From the NCBI RefSeq assembly GCF_004324755.1, contig NZ_SDMQ01000004.1, positions 62,001-126,000 of the forward strand: DNA of 64,000 bases, read 5' to 3'. The position numbers and the translations under genes are program-made. Below, in pieces: positions 24,805 through 33,187 of this stretch. The DNA is from Propioniciclava sinopodophylli. GTDB taxonomy: Bacteria > Actinomycetota > Actinomycetes > Propionibacteriales > Propionibacteriaceae. How positions within the stretch are numbered: the first letter of the stretch is position 1; every line of letters starts with the position of its first letter. The notes beneath the pieces were generated by a model. It was not told the origin of the DNA, searched no databases, and worked only from the letters and a program-made list of their open reading frames with translations.

Positions 24805-26112
24805 GTGACCACAGGCATCATCAGGAAGGTGGCCGCTGCGGGCGTCGTGGCCGCGCTCTCGGTCTCCCTAGGCGCCTGCACCAAGGGCGGTTCCAGCACC
24901 ACCAACCAGGGCACGTCGGCCAATGGCACCACGGAGCTGGCGATGTGGACCCACAACGCTGGCAATGAGGAGGAGCTCGGGGCCATCACCGCCGTCGTGG
25001 ACGACTTCAACGCCAGCCAGACGAAGTACAAGGTCAACATCCAGGCGTTCCCGCAGGACTCCTACAACCAGTCGGTGGTGGCTGCCGCAGCTTCCAAGAA
25101 GCTCCCCTGCATCCTCGACACCGACGGCCCCAACGTCCCCAACTGGGCGTGGGCCGGCTACCTCGCACCGCTCGAGGGGCTGGACGAGACCCTTGGCAAG
25201 TTCCTGCCCTCCACGGTCGGCCAGTACAAGGACAAGAACTACTCCTACGGCTACTACGACGTGGCCCTGGCCATGTTCTCCCGCAAGTCCGTGCTGGAGA
25301 AGCACGACATCCGGATCCCGACCGTCGACCAGCCCTGGACCCAGGCCGAGTTCGACGGCGCCCTGAAGAAGCTGAAGGACTCCGGCGAGTACGCCTACCC
25401 CGCCGACCTCTCCACCGGCTTCACGGGCGAGTGGTGGCCCTACGCCTACTCCCCCATGCTGCAGAGCTTCGGCGGTGACCTGATCGACCGCACCGACTTC
25501 AAGTCCGCCGACGGCGTCCTCAACGGGCCCGAGGCGGTGGCCTGGGCAACGTGGTTCCGCAGCCTCGTCGCCAACGAGTGGGTCGCGGCCAAGGGCGGAG
25601 CAGACTCGACCAAGGACTTCGTCAACGGCAAGTCGGCCATCCTCTACAACGGCTCGTGGTCAGCCAAGGACGCCCGCGAGGCCTTCGGCGACGACCTGGT
25701 CGTCCTTCCCCCGCCGGACCTGGGCCACGGCCCCAAGATCGGCGGCGGTTCGTGGCAGTGGGCCGTGTCCTCCAGTTGCTCGGCACCGGAGGGAGCGATG
25801 GAGTACATGAAGTTCGCTGCCCAGGACAAGTACGTCGCATCGGTGGCCGAGGCCACGCGCAACATCCCGGCCACTGACGCGGCTGCCGACCAGGTGGAGG
25901 CCTTCAAGCCGGGCGGCGAGAACGACATCTTCCGCCAGTTCGCCAAGGAGTTCGCAGTCGTGAGGCCGGAGACCCCCGGCTACCCCTTCATCGCGACCGA
26001 GTTCACCAAGACCGCCCAGGACATCATCAACGGCGCTGACCCCCAGCAGGCGTTGGACCAGGCGGTCCTGAACATCGACGCCAACCAGCAGTCCAACAAC
26101 TACTTCGAGTGA
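24805..26112 (+). CDS. Sugar ABC transporter substrate-binding lipoprotein
   Basis: This 435-aa family-1 binding protein starts at GTG 24805, 6 nt after GGAGGAT; the in-frame ATG at 24742 lies inside the operator and is rejected. The signal peptide ends in lipobox LGAC with lipidated Cys25. The mature protein shows the cluster B sugar-binding pattern (ELAMWTHNAGNEEELGAITAVVDDFNAS; SAILYNGSWSAKDAREAFGDDLVVLPPP). It captures a sugar or oligosaccharide outside the membrane and delivers it to the two permeases downstream. No dedicated ATPase gene lies in the cluster, so a shared MsiK-like ATPase is probably used. Confidence 0.95.
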   Translation: MTTGIIRKVAAAGVVAALSVSLGACTKGGSSTTNQGTSANGTTELAMWTHNAGNEEELGAITAVVDDFNASQTKYKVNIQAFPQDSYNQSVVAAAASKKLPCILDTDGPNVPNWAWAGYLAPLEGLDETLGKFLPSTVGQYKDKNYSYGYYDVALAMFSRKSVLEKHDIRIPTVDQPWTQAEFDGALKKLKDSGEYAYPADLSTGFTGEWWPYAYSPMLQSFGGDLIDRTDFKSADGVLNGPEAVAWATWFRSLVANEWVAAKGGADSTKDFVNGKSAILYNGSWSAKDAREAFGDDLVVLPPPDLGHGPKIGGGSWQWAVSSSCSAPEGAMEYMKFAAQDKYVASVAEATRNIPATDAAADQVEAFKPGGENDIFRQFAKEFAVVRPETPGYPFIATEFTKTAQDIINGADPQQALDQAVLNIDANQQSNNYFE

Positions 26113-26169
26113 CGAACGGTGGGTGGCGGCGCACATGCGGCGCCACCCGCCCTCGAGGAGGAACTCGCC

Positions 26170-27102
26170 ATGCCACCTGCAGTGACGCCCGACCTGGCCC
26201 CCGCCGGGAACCCGAGGTCTCGAACCACGCTCGGCCACCAACCCGTGACCGTCGCCTGGCTGATGCTCGTTCCGGCCATCGTCCTCATGGTCACCTTCCT
26301 GATCATCCCCATCATCCTGACCTTCGGGCTGGCCTTCACCAACGCCCGACTGATCTCTCCCGAGCCGGCGCGCTTCATCGGCCTGGACAACTTCACCCGC
26401 CTGTTCTCCAGCCCCACCTTCTGGCGCTCCTTGCAGAACACGGTGGTATTCGCGCTGGTCATCGTTCCCGTGCAGTCCGCCATCGCACTCGGGCTCGCAC
26501 TGCTGATCAACGCCAAGGTGCGCGGGGTCAACTTCTTCCGCACCGTGTACTTCCTGCCCGTGGTCACCTCGATGGTGGTCGTGTCTATGCTCTGGATGTT
26601 CATGTATCAGCCGAACGGCCTCATCAACGTGCTGCTCGCCAAGATCGGCATCGACGGACCGGACTGGCTCGGGGACCCCAGGACCGCCCTGTTCGCGATC
26701 ATCGTGCTGTCCATCTGGCAAGCCGTCGGAATGCACATGGTCATCTGGCTGTCGGGGCTGCAGACCATCCCCGGGGAACTCTACGAAGCAGCCGCCCTCG
26801 ACGGTGCCGGACCATGGCGGCAGTTCCTCCACGTCACCTGGCCCGGGTTGCGCCAAACCGCCACATTCATCCTGATCACCATCACGATCGCCGCGTTCTC
26901 GCTGTTCACCCAGGTCAACATCATGACCCAGGGCGGACCACTGGACGCCACGTCCACCGTCGTATTCCAAGCCGTCAGGACCGGATTCCAGCAGCAGCAG
27001 ACCGGGTACGCCTCGGCGATCTCGCTGGTCTTCTTCGCCATCGTGCTGGTCGTCTCCCTCATCCAGCGCTATTTCACCCGTGACAAGGAGGCCCGGCGAT
27101 GA
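26170..27102 (+). CDS. Sugar ABC transporter permease 1 (MalF-like)
   Basis: This 310-aa permease starts at ATG 26170 after GAGGAGGA; an earlier in-frame ATG at 26119 would add a non-conserved leader. Six helices are visible, beginning VAWLMLVPAIVLMVTFLIIPII, and the cytoplasmic EAA motif for ATPase contact is LYEAAALDGAGPWRQFLHVTWPGL. It is paired with the second permease by an ATGA overlap. Confidence 0.95.
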   Translation: MPPAVTPDLAPAGNPRSRTTLGHQPVTVAWLMLVPAIVLMVTFLIIPIILTFGLAFTNARLISPEPARFIGLDNFTRLFSSPTFWRSLQNTVVFALVIVPVQSAIALGLALLINAKVRGVNFFRTVYFLPVVTSMVVVSMLWMFMYQPNGLINVLLAKIGIDGPDWLGDPRTALFAIIVLSIWQAVGMHMVIWLSGLQTIPGELYEAAALDGAGPWRQFLHVTWPGLRQTATFILITITIAAFSLFTQVNIMTQGGPLDATSTVVFQAVRTGFQQQQTGYASAISLVFFAIVLVVSLIQRYFTRDKEARR

Positions 27103-28016
27103 GCACCGCCACTCACACTCCCAAGGCCAAAGTGCCCCCCGCAGCGGCCGGCGCCCACAACCACCCCGTCGTGCGAGCCGCCGTGGCACTCGGACGCGTC
27201 CTCCTCGCACTCATCTTCGGGCTGCCGCTGGTCTTCATGATCGTCTCCAGCTTCAAGCCCGACAACCAGATCTTCGCTGACCTGGCCTCGATCAACGCAT
27301 TCCTACCGCTGGGTGACCTCACCCTGGAGAACTACCTGGGCGTGTTCGACCGAGTTCCTTTCGCACGGTTCATGCTCAACTCCATCATCGTGTCGGTACT
27401 CACCGTCGGACTGGGCCTCCTGGTCAACTCAATGGCCGCCTTCGCCCTGTCGCGCATCCAGTTCCGCGGCCAGAAGATCATCCTCACCGTCATCTTGGCC
27501 ACGCTCATCGTCCCCTTCGAGACCATGGCGCTCCCCCTGCTGTGGTGGAGCAACCAACTCCCTTGGATCGACGCCAACGGACTGTCGCAAGGCTGGCTCG
27601 ACACCTACCAGATCCAGATCGTGCCCTTCATCGCCAACGCCTTCTCGATCTACCTCTTCTACCAGTACTTCGACTCGATCCCACGTGAACTAGACGAGGC
27701 CGCCCGCGTCGACGGCGCCAACTGGTTCCGCATCTACCGGAGCGTAGTCATGCCTCTGGCCGGCCCCGCCGTCGCCACCGTCGCCATCCTCACGTTCCTG
27801 CCCGCGTGGAACTCCTATCTGTGGCCCCTCATGGTGGTGCAGAGCGAGGAACTCCGTCCCGCCATGGTCGGCATCGACTACTTCAAGCAACTCAACGTGT
27901 CATGGGGTCAGATCATGGCCTACGCCACCATCATCACCGCGCCCGTGCTCGCCCTGTTCATCTCGTTCCAGCGCGCGTTCATCAGCTCCATCGCGAGCTC
28001 CGGAGTTAAAGGCTGA
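27099..28016 (+). CDS. Sugar ABC transporter permease 2 (MalG-like)
   Basis: This 305-aa permease starts at ATG 27099, overlapping the stop of permease 1. It has six helices, beginning VLLALIFGLPLVFMIVSSF, and an EAA motif ELDEAARVDGANWFRIYRSVVMPLA. With permease 1 it forms the membrane channel of a carbohydrate importer of the CUT1 type. The hydrolase gene starts 1 nt after its stop. Confidence 0.95.
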   Translation: MSTATHTPKAKVPPAAAGAHNHPVVRAAVALGRVLLALIFGLPLVFMIVSSFKPDNQIFADLASINAFLPLGDLTLENYLGVFDRVPFARFMLNSIIVSVLTVGLGLLVNSMAAFALSRIQFRGQKIILTVILATLIVPFETMALPLLWWSNQLPWIDANGLSQGWLDTYQIQIVPFIANAFSIYLFYQYFDSIPRELDEAARVDGANWFRIYRSVVMPLAGPAVATVAILTFLPAWNSYLWPLMVVQSEELRPAMVGIDYFKQLNVSWGQIMAYATIITAPVLALFISFQRAFISSIASSGVKG

Positions 28017-28017
28017 C

Positions 28018-29001
28018 ATGCTGCGACTCGACGACTCCTGGGTGTGGGACTTCTGGACCGCCGACGACGGCGAGCGCTACCACCTCTTCTTCCTCCATGC
28101 GCCCCGGTCCCTGGGCAACCCCGACGACCGGCACTACAACGCCTCCATCGGGCACGCCGTGTCCACCGACCTCATCAACTGGCGCCGGCTCGACGACGCC
28201 GTGACCCGAAGTGATGCCCCCGCCTTCGACGACCTCGCCACCTGGACCGGCAGCATCGTGCAGCACCCCGATGGAACCTGGTACCTCTACTACACCGGCA
28301 CCACCCTCCGCGACGGCGCCAACGTCCAATCGATCGGCTACGCCACATCACCAGACCTGACCACGTGGACCAAGGCGCCCGGACCTGTCCTCGAGGCCGA
28401 CCCCCGCTGGTACGAGAAACTCGCCGACGGCCAATGGCACGACGAGGCGTTCCGCGATCCATGGGTCCTGCCCGACCCCACCGGCAACGGCTGGCACCTA
28501 CTCGCCACCGCCCGGGCCAACCACGGACCCGCGGACGATCGTGGGGTGGTCGCCCACGCCTGGTCACCCGACCTGCACACCTGGGAACTCCGCCCACCCC
28601 TTTCCGATCCAGGGCAGGGCTTCGGACAACTCGAGGTCGTCCAACCCGTCAACCTCGACGGACAGTGGTACCTCATCTTCAACTGCCTGGCGTCCGACGT
28701 CTCCCACAGCAGAAGGGCTACCGGCACCAGCGGCGGCGTCTGGGCCGCCCGCGCTGAGGGGCCCCTCGGCCCCTATGACATCGCCGACGCCCAGCAACTC
28801 ACCGACAGCCGGCTCTACGTCGGCAAGGTCGTGACCGAACGAGCCACCGGGAGCCCCATGTTCCTGGCCTTCCGCAACGATGGCCCCGACGGCTTCGTCG
28901 GCGACATAACCGACCCCATGCGCTTGACGACCCGCGACGAGGCCGTCATGGCTGCCTCAGAACCAGCGCAAGGCTGGATCGCAGCAAAACAGCCCATCTG
29001 A
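28018..29001 (+). CDS. Clan GH-J glycoside hydrolase (GH32/GH68-like), probable fructosidase
   Basis: This 327-aa cytoplasmic enzyme has the five-bladed propeller markers of clan GH-J. DDSWVWDFW at residues 4-12 holds the candidate nucleophile Asp; EAFRDPWVLPDP holds the transition-state RDP motif; GQLEVVQPV holds a candidate acid/base Glu. There is no signal peptide, so it acts on sugar brought in by the ABC transporter whose genes it follows by 1 nt. Likely substrates are fructosides such as sucrose, raffinose or fructo-oligosaccharides; specificity is inferred from the clan and context. It lacks the C-terminal beta-sandwich of many GH32 enzymes. Confidence 0.85.
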   Translation: MLRLDDSWVWDFWTADDGERYHLFFLHAPRSLGNPDDRHYNASIGHAVSTDLINWRRLDDAVTRSDAPAFDDLATWTGSIVQHPDGTWYLYYTGTTLRDGANVQSIGYATSPDLTTWTKAPGPVLEADPRWYEKLADGQWHDEAFRDPWVLPDPTGNGWHLLATARANHGPADDRGVVAHAWSPDLHTWELRPPLSDPGQGFGQLEVVQPVNLDGQWYLIFNCLASDVSHSRRATGTSGGVWAARAEGPLGPYDIADAQQLTDSRLYVGKVVTERATGSPMFLAFRNDGPDGFVGDITDPMRLTTRDEAVMAASEPAQGWIAAKQPI

Positions 29002-29056
29002 CTCCCGCGTGTCGCCGCCGGCCCCCTGCGGATCCGCAACAGGAGACTTGTCGACC

Positions 29057-29105
29057 CTGACCACGGATCAGCAGGTTGGGGGTTCGAGTCCCTCCGCGCG
29101 CAAGA
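29057..29105 (+). other. 3' half of tRNA-Arg (att-like remnant)
   Basis: From the anticodon stem to eight bases past the acceptor (CTGACCACGGATCAGCAGG..., then TTCGAGTCCCTCC), the sequence repeats the tRNA-Arg at 23402-23474 with few changes, in the opposite orientation. The 5' half is absent. Breaks at the anticodon loop are typical of tRNA attachment sites used by tyrosine integrases. It is followed by its own terminator hairpin. Confidence 0.85.
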
Positions 29106-29106
29106 C

Positions 29107-29135
29107 ATGCCCGCCCGGGGATCCCGTGCGGGCAT
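29107..29135 (+). terminator. Terminator hairpin after tRNA-Arg remnant
   Basis: ATGCCCGC and GCGGGCAT pair around a GC-rich loop. It sits at the same distance as the terminator of the intact tRNA but with different sequence, as expected if it is the original chromosomal terminator left behind. Confidence 0.6.
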
Positions 29136-29334
29136 CGTCATCCTTCCGTCTCGCCGAGGCGGCCCGGGAGCAGCTCGTGGCGGGTGGCGGACGACTCGTT
29201 CAGGCCCACGATCTCCACGGACTCGCCGAGGTCGCGGCATCCGTTTCGCGGGCGCTGTGGCATGCGCTGCCCGCACGACTTCGTTGTGGCCGAGGGAGCC
29301 TCTGAGCCCGGGGCGTCGCGGGAGGAGGGGCGCG

Positions 29335-29847
29335 ATGCTGGAGGCACGTGATCTCGGGTTCCGGCACGCAGGGGCGAGCCGGCCGCTGTTCGAAGGGCTC
29401 AGCCTGAGCGTGTCGCCGGGGGAGCGGCTGGCGCTGCGCGCGCCGTCCGGGTTCGGGAAGACGCTGCTGTGCCGGCTCCTGGCGGGCTACGAGCGGCCCC
29501 GGGCCGGGCAGGTGCTGATCGACGGGGTGCCGCTGCCCGAGCGGGGTGTCTGCATGGTGCAGCTGATCAACCAGCACCCCGAGCGCGTGCTCGACCCGCC
29601 GTTGCGGATGGCGAGCAGCCTCGCCGAGGCCGGCGAGCCTGAGGGGCGGGTGCTCGACGGGCTGGGGATCCAGGCCGGCGCGCACGGCAAGCCCCGGGCG
29701 TCCCCTCGCGGGCCGGACGCACAGGCGAACTGCGCGGGCGTGCAGTATAGGGACGGCCACCTCGGTTGGGTGAGAACCACGCCAACGGTGCAGGATGTTC
29801 AGCAGAACTGGTCAAGGAGCTCGCTCGCGACCGCGGGGGAGCAGTAA
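29335..29847 (+). pseudogene. Truncated ABC-transporter ATPase (peptide/nickel type)
   Basis: ATG 29335 opens MLEARDLGFRHAGASRPLFEGLSLSVSPGERLALRAPSGFGKTLLCRLLAGYERPRAGQVLIDG, a normal ABC N-terminus with Walker A (PSGFGKT). Similarity continues to about 29690 (QLINQHPERVLDPPLRMASSLAEAG, an OppF/DppF-like Q-loop region). The signature, Walker B and switch His are missing, and the frame drifts into unrelated sequence before PEPCK. About two thirds of an ATPase are lost. The 230 bp upstream are open but unrecognised. Confidence 0.8.
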
Positions 29848-29861
29848 CGCAAAGGAGCACA

Positions 29862-31709
29862 ATGACCGTCGAAGCCATCCCCAACAACGCGCCCGCCAAC
29901 GCCCCTGCCAACCTCGTGTCGTGGGTCGAAGAGGTTGCCGCCCTGACCAAGCCGGACGCGATCTACTGGGTCGACGGCTCCGAGGCCGAGCGCGACCGCC
30001 TCAGCCAGCAGCTCGTGGATGCCGGCGTGTTCATCAAGCTCAACGAGGAGAAGCGTCCCAACTCCTTCCTCGCCCGCTCGGCCCCCTCCGACGTCGCGCG
30101 CGTCGAGTCCCGCACCTACATCTGCTCCGAGTCCGAGGAGGACGCCGGCCCCACGAACAACTGGGCCGACCCGAACGAGATGCGTGAGACCCTCAACGGT
30201 CTCTTCGACGGCGCCATGCGCGGCCGCACCATGTTCGTCATCCCCTTCTCGATGGGCCCCCTCGGCGGCGAGATCTCGCAGCTGGGCGTGGAGATCACCG
30301 ACTCCGAGTACGTCGTCCTCCACATGCGCATCATGACCCGCATGGGCGCCGAGGCCATGGACCTGATCGCCAAGGGCGCCCCCTGGGTCAAGGCCCTGCA
30401 CTCGGTCGGATACCCCCTGGTCGACGCCGAGGGCAACAAGCGCGACGACGTCGCCTGGCCGTGCAACGACGAGAAGTACATCACGCACTTCCCGGAGGCC
30501 AACGAGATCATCTCCTACGGCTCCGGCTACGGCGGCAACGCCCTGCTGGGCAAGAAGTGCTTCGCGCTGCGCATCGCCTCGACGATGGCCCGCCGCGACG
30601 GCTGGATGGCCGAACACATGCTGATCCTGAAGCTCACCCGTGAGGCCGACAACAAGGAGCTGTACCTCACGGCGGCCTTCCCGAGCGCCTGCGGCAAGAC
30701 CAACCTGGCCATGCTCCAGCCCACGATCCCCGGCCTCAAGGTCGAGACCGTCGGCGACGACATCGCCTGGATGCGTCCCGGTAAGGACGGCAAGCTCTAC
30801 GCCATCAACCCCGAGGCCGGCTTCTTCGGCGTCGCCCCCGGCACCTCCGAGAAGACCAACCCGATCGCGCTCAAGTCGCTCGACCACGACGTCATCTTCA
30901 CCAACGTCGCGCTGACCGACGACGGCGACGTGTGGTGGGAGGGCCTGACCGACGAGAAGCCCGCGCACCTCATCGACTGGAAGGGCAACGACTGGACGCC
31001 CGAGTCCACCGAGCCCGCCGCGCACCCGAACTCCCGCTTCACCGTGCGCGCCGACCAGGCCGAAACCATCGCCCCGAACTGGGAGGATCCGGCCGGCGTG
31101 CCGATCGACATCATCCTGTTCGGTGGCCGCCGCGCGTCCAACGTGCCGCTGATCGCCGAGGCCTACGACTGGGAGCACGGCGTCTTCATCGGCGCCACCG
31201 TCTCCTCGGAGCAGACCGCTGCGGCTGAGGGTTCGGTCGGCGCGCTGCGCCGCGACCCGTTCGCCATGCTGCCCTTCTGCGGCTACAACATGGCCGACTA
31301 CTGGCAGCACTGGCTGGACATGGGCAAGATCCTCGGCGACAAGGCGCCGAAGATCTTCCAGGTCAACTGGTTCCGCAAGGACGAGAACGGCAAGTTCCTG
31401 TGGCCGGGCTTCGGCGACAACAGCCGTCCGATCGAGTGGGCCATCAAGCGCGTGCTCGGCGAGGTCGACGCGAAGGATGGCATCTCCGGCCGCCTGCCGC
31501 TGGCCGGCGACCTGAACACCGAGGGCCTCGACCTCGACCAGGAGACGCTCGACAAGATCTTCGCCCTCGACCCCGCGGCGTGGGGCACGGAAGCCGACCT
31601 CACCGAGGACTACTTCAAGCAGTTCGGCAAGAAGCTCCCGCAGGCTCTCAAGGACCAGCTCGACGACCTCCGTGACCGGATCGACCCGGCCTCGGACGCC
31701 GCCCGCTGA
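29862..31709 (+). CDS. pckG: Phosphoenolpyruvate carboxykinase (GTP)
   Basis: This 615-aa cytoplasmic enzyme interconverts oxaloacetate plus GTP with phosphoenolpyruvate, CO2 and GDP. ATG 29862 follows AAGGAG by 5 nt, and codon use is highly biased, suggesting strong expression. [12 protein letters not shown] (residues 274-285, reactive Cys277) is the nucleotide P-loop; GDDIAWMRP and [14 protein letters not shown] are the metal and GTP motifs; [10 protein letters not shown] lies in the substrate region. Length is normal. A strong terminator follows. In propionibacteria-like metabolism it links C4 acids to gluconeogenesis or anaplerosis. Confidence 0.98.
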   Translation: MTVEAIPNNAPANAPANLVSWVEEVAALTKPDAIYWVDGSEAERDRLSQQLVDAGVFIKLNEEKRPNSFLARSAPSDVARVESRTYICSESEEDAGPTNNWADPNEMRETLNGLFDGAMRGRTMFVIPFSMGPLGGEISQLGVEITDSEYVVLHMRIMTRMGAEAMDLIAKGAPWVKALHSVGYPLVDAEGNKRDDVAWPCNDEKYITHFPEANEIISYGSGYGGNALLGKKCFALRIASTMARRDGWMAEHMLILKLTREADNKELYLTAAFPSACGKTNLAMLQPTIPGLKVETVGDDIAWMRPGKDGKLYAINPEAGFFGVAPGTSEKTNPIALKSLDHDVIFTNVALTDDGDVWWEGLTDEKPAHLIDWKGNDWTPESTEPAAHPNSRFTVRADQAETIAPNWEDPAGVPIDIILFGGRRASNVPLIAEAYDWEHGVFIGATVSSEQTAAAEGSVGALRRDPFAMLPFCGYNMADYWQHWLDMGKILGDKAPKIFQVNWFRKDENGKFLWPGFGDNSRPIEWAIKRVLGEVDAKDGISGRLPLAGDLNTEGLDLDQETLDKIFALDPAAWGTEADLTEDYFKQFGKKLPQALKDQLDDLRDRIDPASDAAR

Positions 31710-31731
31710 GTTCACCGCTGAAGGCACCACG

Positions 31732-31763
31732 GAAGGCCCGGCCCCCTCTGGGGCCGGGCCTTC
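31732..31763 (+). terminator. Rho-independent terminator after pckG
   Basis: GAAGGCCCGGCCCC and GGGGCCGGGCCTTC form a perfect long stem with a short loop, 22 bp after the pckG stop; no T-tract is seen, as is usual in such GC-rich genomes. Confidence 0.85.
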
Positions 31764-31870
31764 GGCATGGGGTCGGGTCCGGGCAGGGAATTTCCCGAGT
31801 GTTTCCTCCAAGCTCGGCGTGCCCTAGCGTGGGTGACGACCTCACTGTCGATGTCCAGAAAGGCCCACCC

Positions 31871-33088
31871 ATGAAGCTCTCCCCCGCTTCCGAGGCGATC
31901 GTCAAGGCCACGGCCGGCGTCGTCGCCGCCAACGCCGAGACGATCACCGAGACCTTCTACCCCGACATGTTCGCCGCCCACCCCGAGCTCATGCGGGTCT
32001 TCAACAAGGCCAACCAGGCCGTCGGCGAACAGCCCAAGGCACTCGCGGCGTCCGTGGTGGCGTACGCGGTGAACCTCATCGACCCGGACGCCCCGGACTT
32101 CACGCCCGTCATGCAGCGCATCGCGCACAAGCACGTGAGCCTCGGCATCCGCGCCCAGGAGTACACGATCGTCGGCCACCACCTGATGAAGGCCGTCGGG
32201 CAGGTGCTCGGCGACGCGGTCACCCCCGAGGTCGCCGCCGCCTGGGACGAGGTCTACTGGTTGTTCGGCTGCGCCCTGATCGCCGAGGAGGCGAAGCTGT
32301 ACGCGCTGGGCGGAACCGACCCCGAGAACCCGTGGCGCAAGTACCGCGTCGTGGAGCGACTGGAGGAGAGCGACGACATCTTCAGCCTCGTGCTCGCCCC
32401 CGTCGAGGGCGCCACCCCCGACCACAAGACGGGCCAATACGTCGCGATCGCGGTCGACCTTCCGGACGGTTCGCGCCAGCCCCGTCAGTACACGATCTCC
32501 TCCAGCCCCTCGGGCAGCGCCCTGCGGGTGACGATCAAGCGCGTCCGGGGCATCGACGGCGCCCCGGACGGCCAGGTCTCGAACTGGCTCGGTGACCATG
32601 CCCAGCCCGGCACCGTCCTCGACGTCTCACAGCCCTCGGGCGACCTGGTGCTCGACGAGTCGGACGCCCCGCTCGTGCTCGTGTCGGCCGGCATCGGCAT
32701 CACCCCTGTCGCGGCGATCCTGGAGGACCTGTCGCGTCGCCAGCCGAACCGCACGGTGCGCCTGTTCCACGCCGACCACCGCCACGACACGCACACGTTC
32801 TACCCGTCGCTGCGCCGTCAGGTCCTGTCGATGGCGGACGCCCGCGCGCAGAACTGGTACGAGGAGGACGCCGACACCGCGCCAACCCTGCACCCGGCCA
32901 GAGCGGGCTTCATGGATCTGGCCGACGCCGACCTGCCGGCCGACCCGATCGTGTTCATGTGCGGCCCCCTGCCGTTCATGTACGCCGCACGCAAGGCCCT
33001 GATCGCCCAGGGTGTCGACCCCGAGAAGATCCGCTACGAGGTATTCGGCCCCGACCTGTGGGCGCAGAATCCCGACAGCGCCGACTGA
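31871..33088 (+). CDS. hmp: Flavohemoglobin, nitric-oxide dioxygenase
   Basis: This 405-aa protein combines a globin domain (residues 1-~145) with proximal heme His88 in RIAHKHVSLG, an FAD-binding domain (~150-255) with RQYTISSSP, and an NAD domain (~260-400) with VSAGIGITPVAAIL and FMCGPLPFMY. It oxidises NO to nitrate with oxygen and NAD(P)H, protecting against nitrosative stress. ATG 31871 follows an AAAGG site. No NsrR-like operator was identified in the 100 bp upstream. Confidence 0.96.
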   Translation: MKLSPASEAIVKATAGVVAANAETITETFYPDMFAAHPELMRVFNKANQAVGEQPKALAASVVAYAVNLIDPDAPDFTPVMQRIAHKHVSLGIRAQEYTIVGHHLMKAVGQVLGDAVTPEVAAAWDEVYWLFGCALIAEEAKLYALGGTDPENPWRKYRVVERLEESDDIFSLVLAPVEGATPDHKTGQYVAIAVDLPDGSRQPRQYTISSSPSGSALRVTIKRVRGIDGAPDGQVSNWLGDHAQPGTVLDVSQPSGDLVLDESDAPLVLVSAGIGITPVAAILEDLSRRQPNRTVRLFHADHRHDTHTFYPSLRRQVLSMADARAQNWYEEDADTAPTLHPARAGFMDLADADLPADPIVFMCGPLPFMYAARKALIAQGVDPEKIRYEVFGPDLWAQNPDSAD

Positions 33089-33187
33089 AACCCGATCCGG
33101 CAGGGGGTGGCGTCCGGGCCCTCTCTTTGGCCACGGCGGCCGACGCGATCACGTCGCCCAGTGAAGTCGGCGGTCGCGATGACGCGC

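Noticed and set aside
29057-29105. Possible functional tRNA-Arg
   Set aside because: The 5' half of the cloverleaf is absent.
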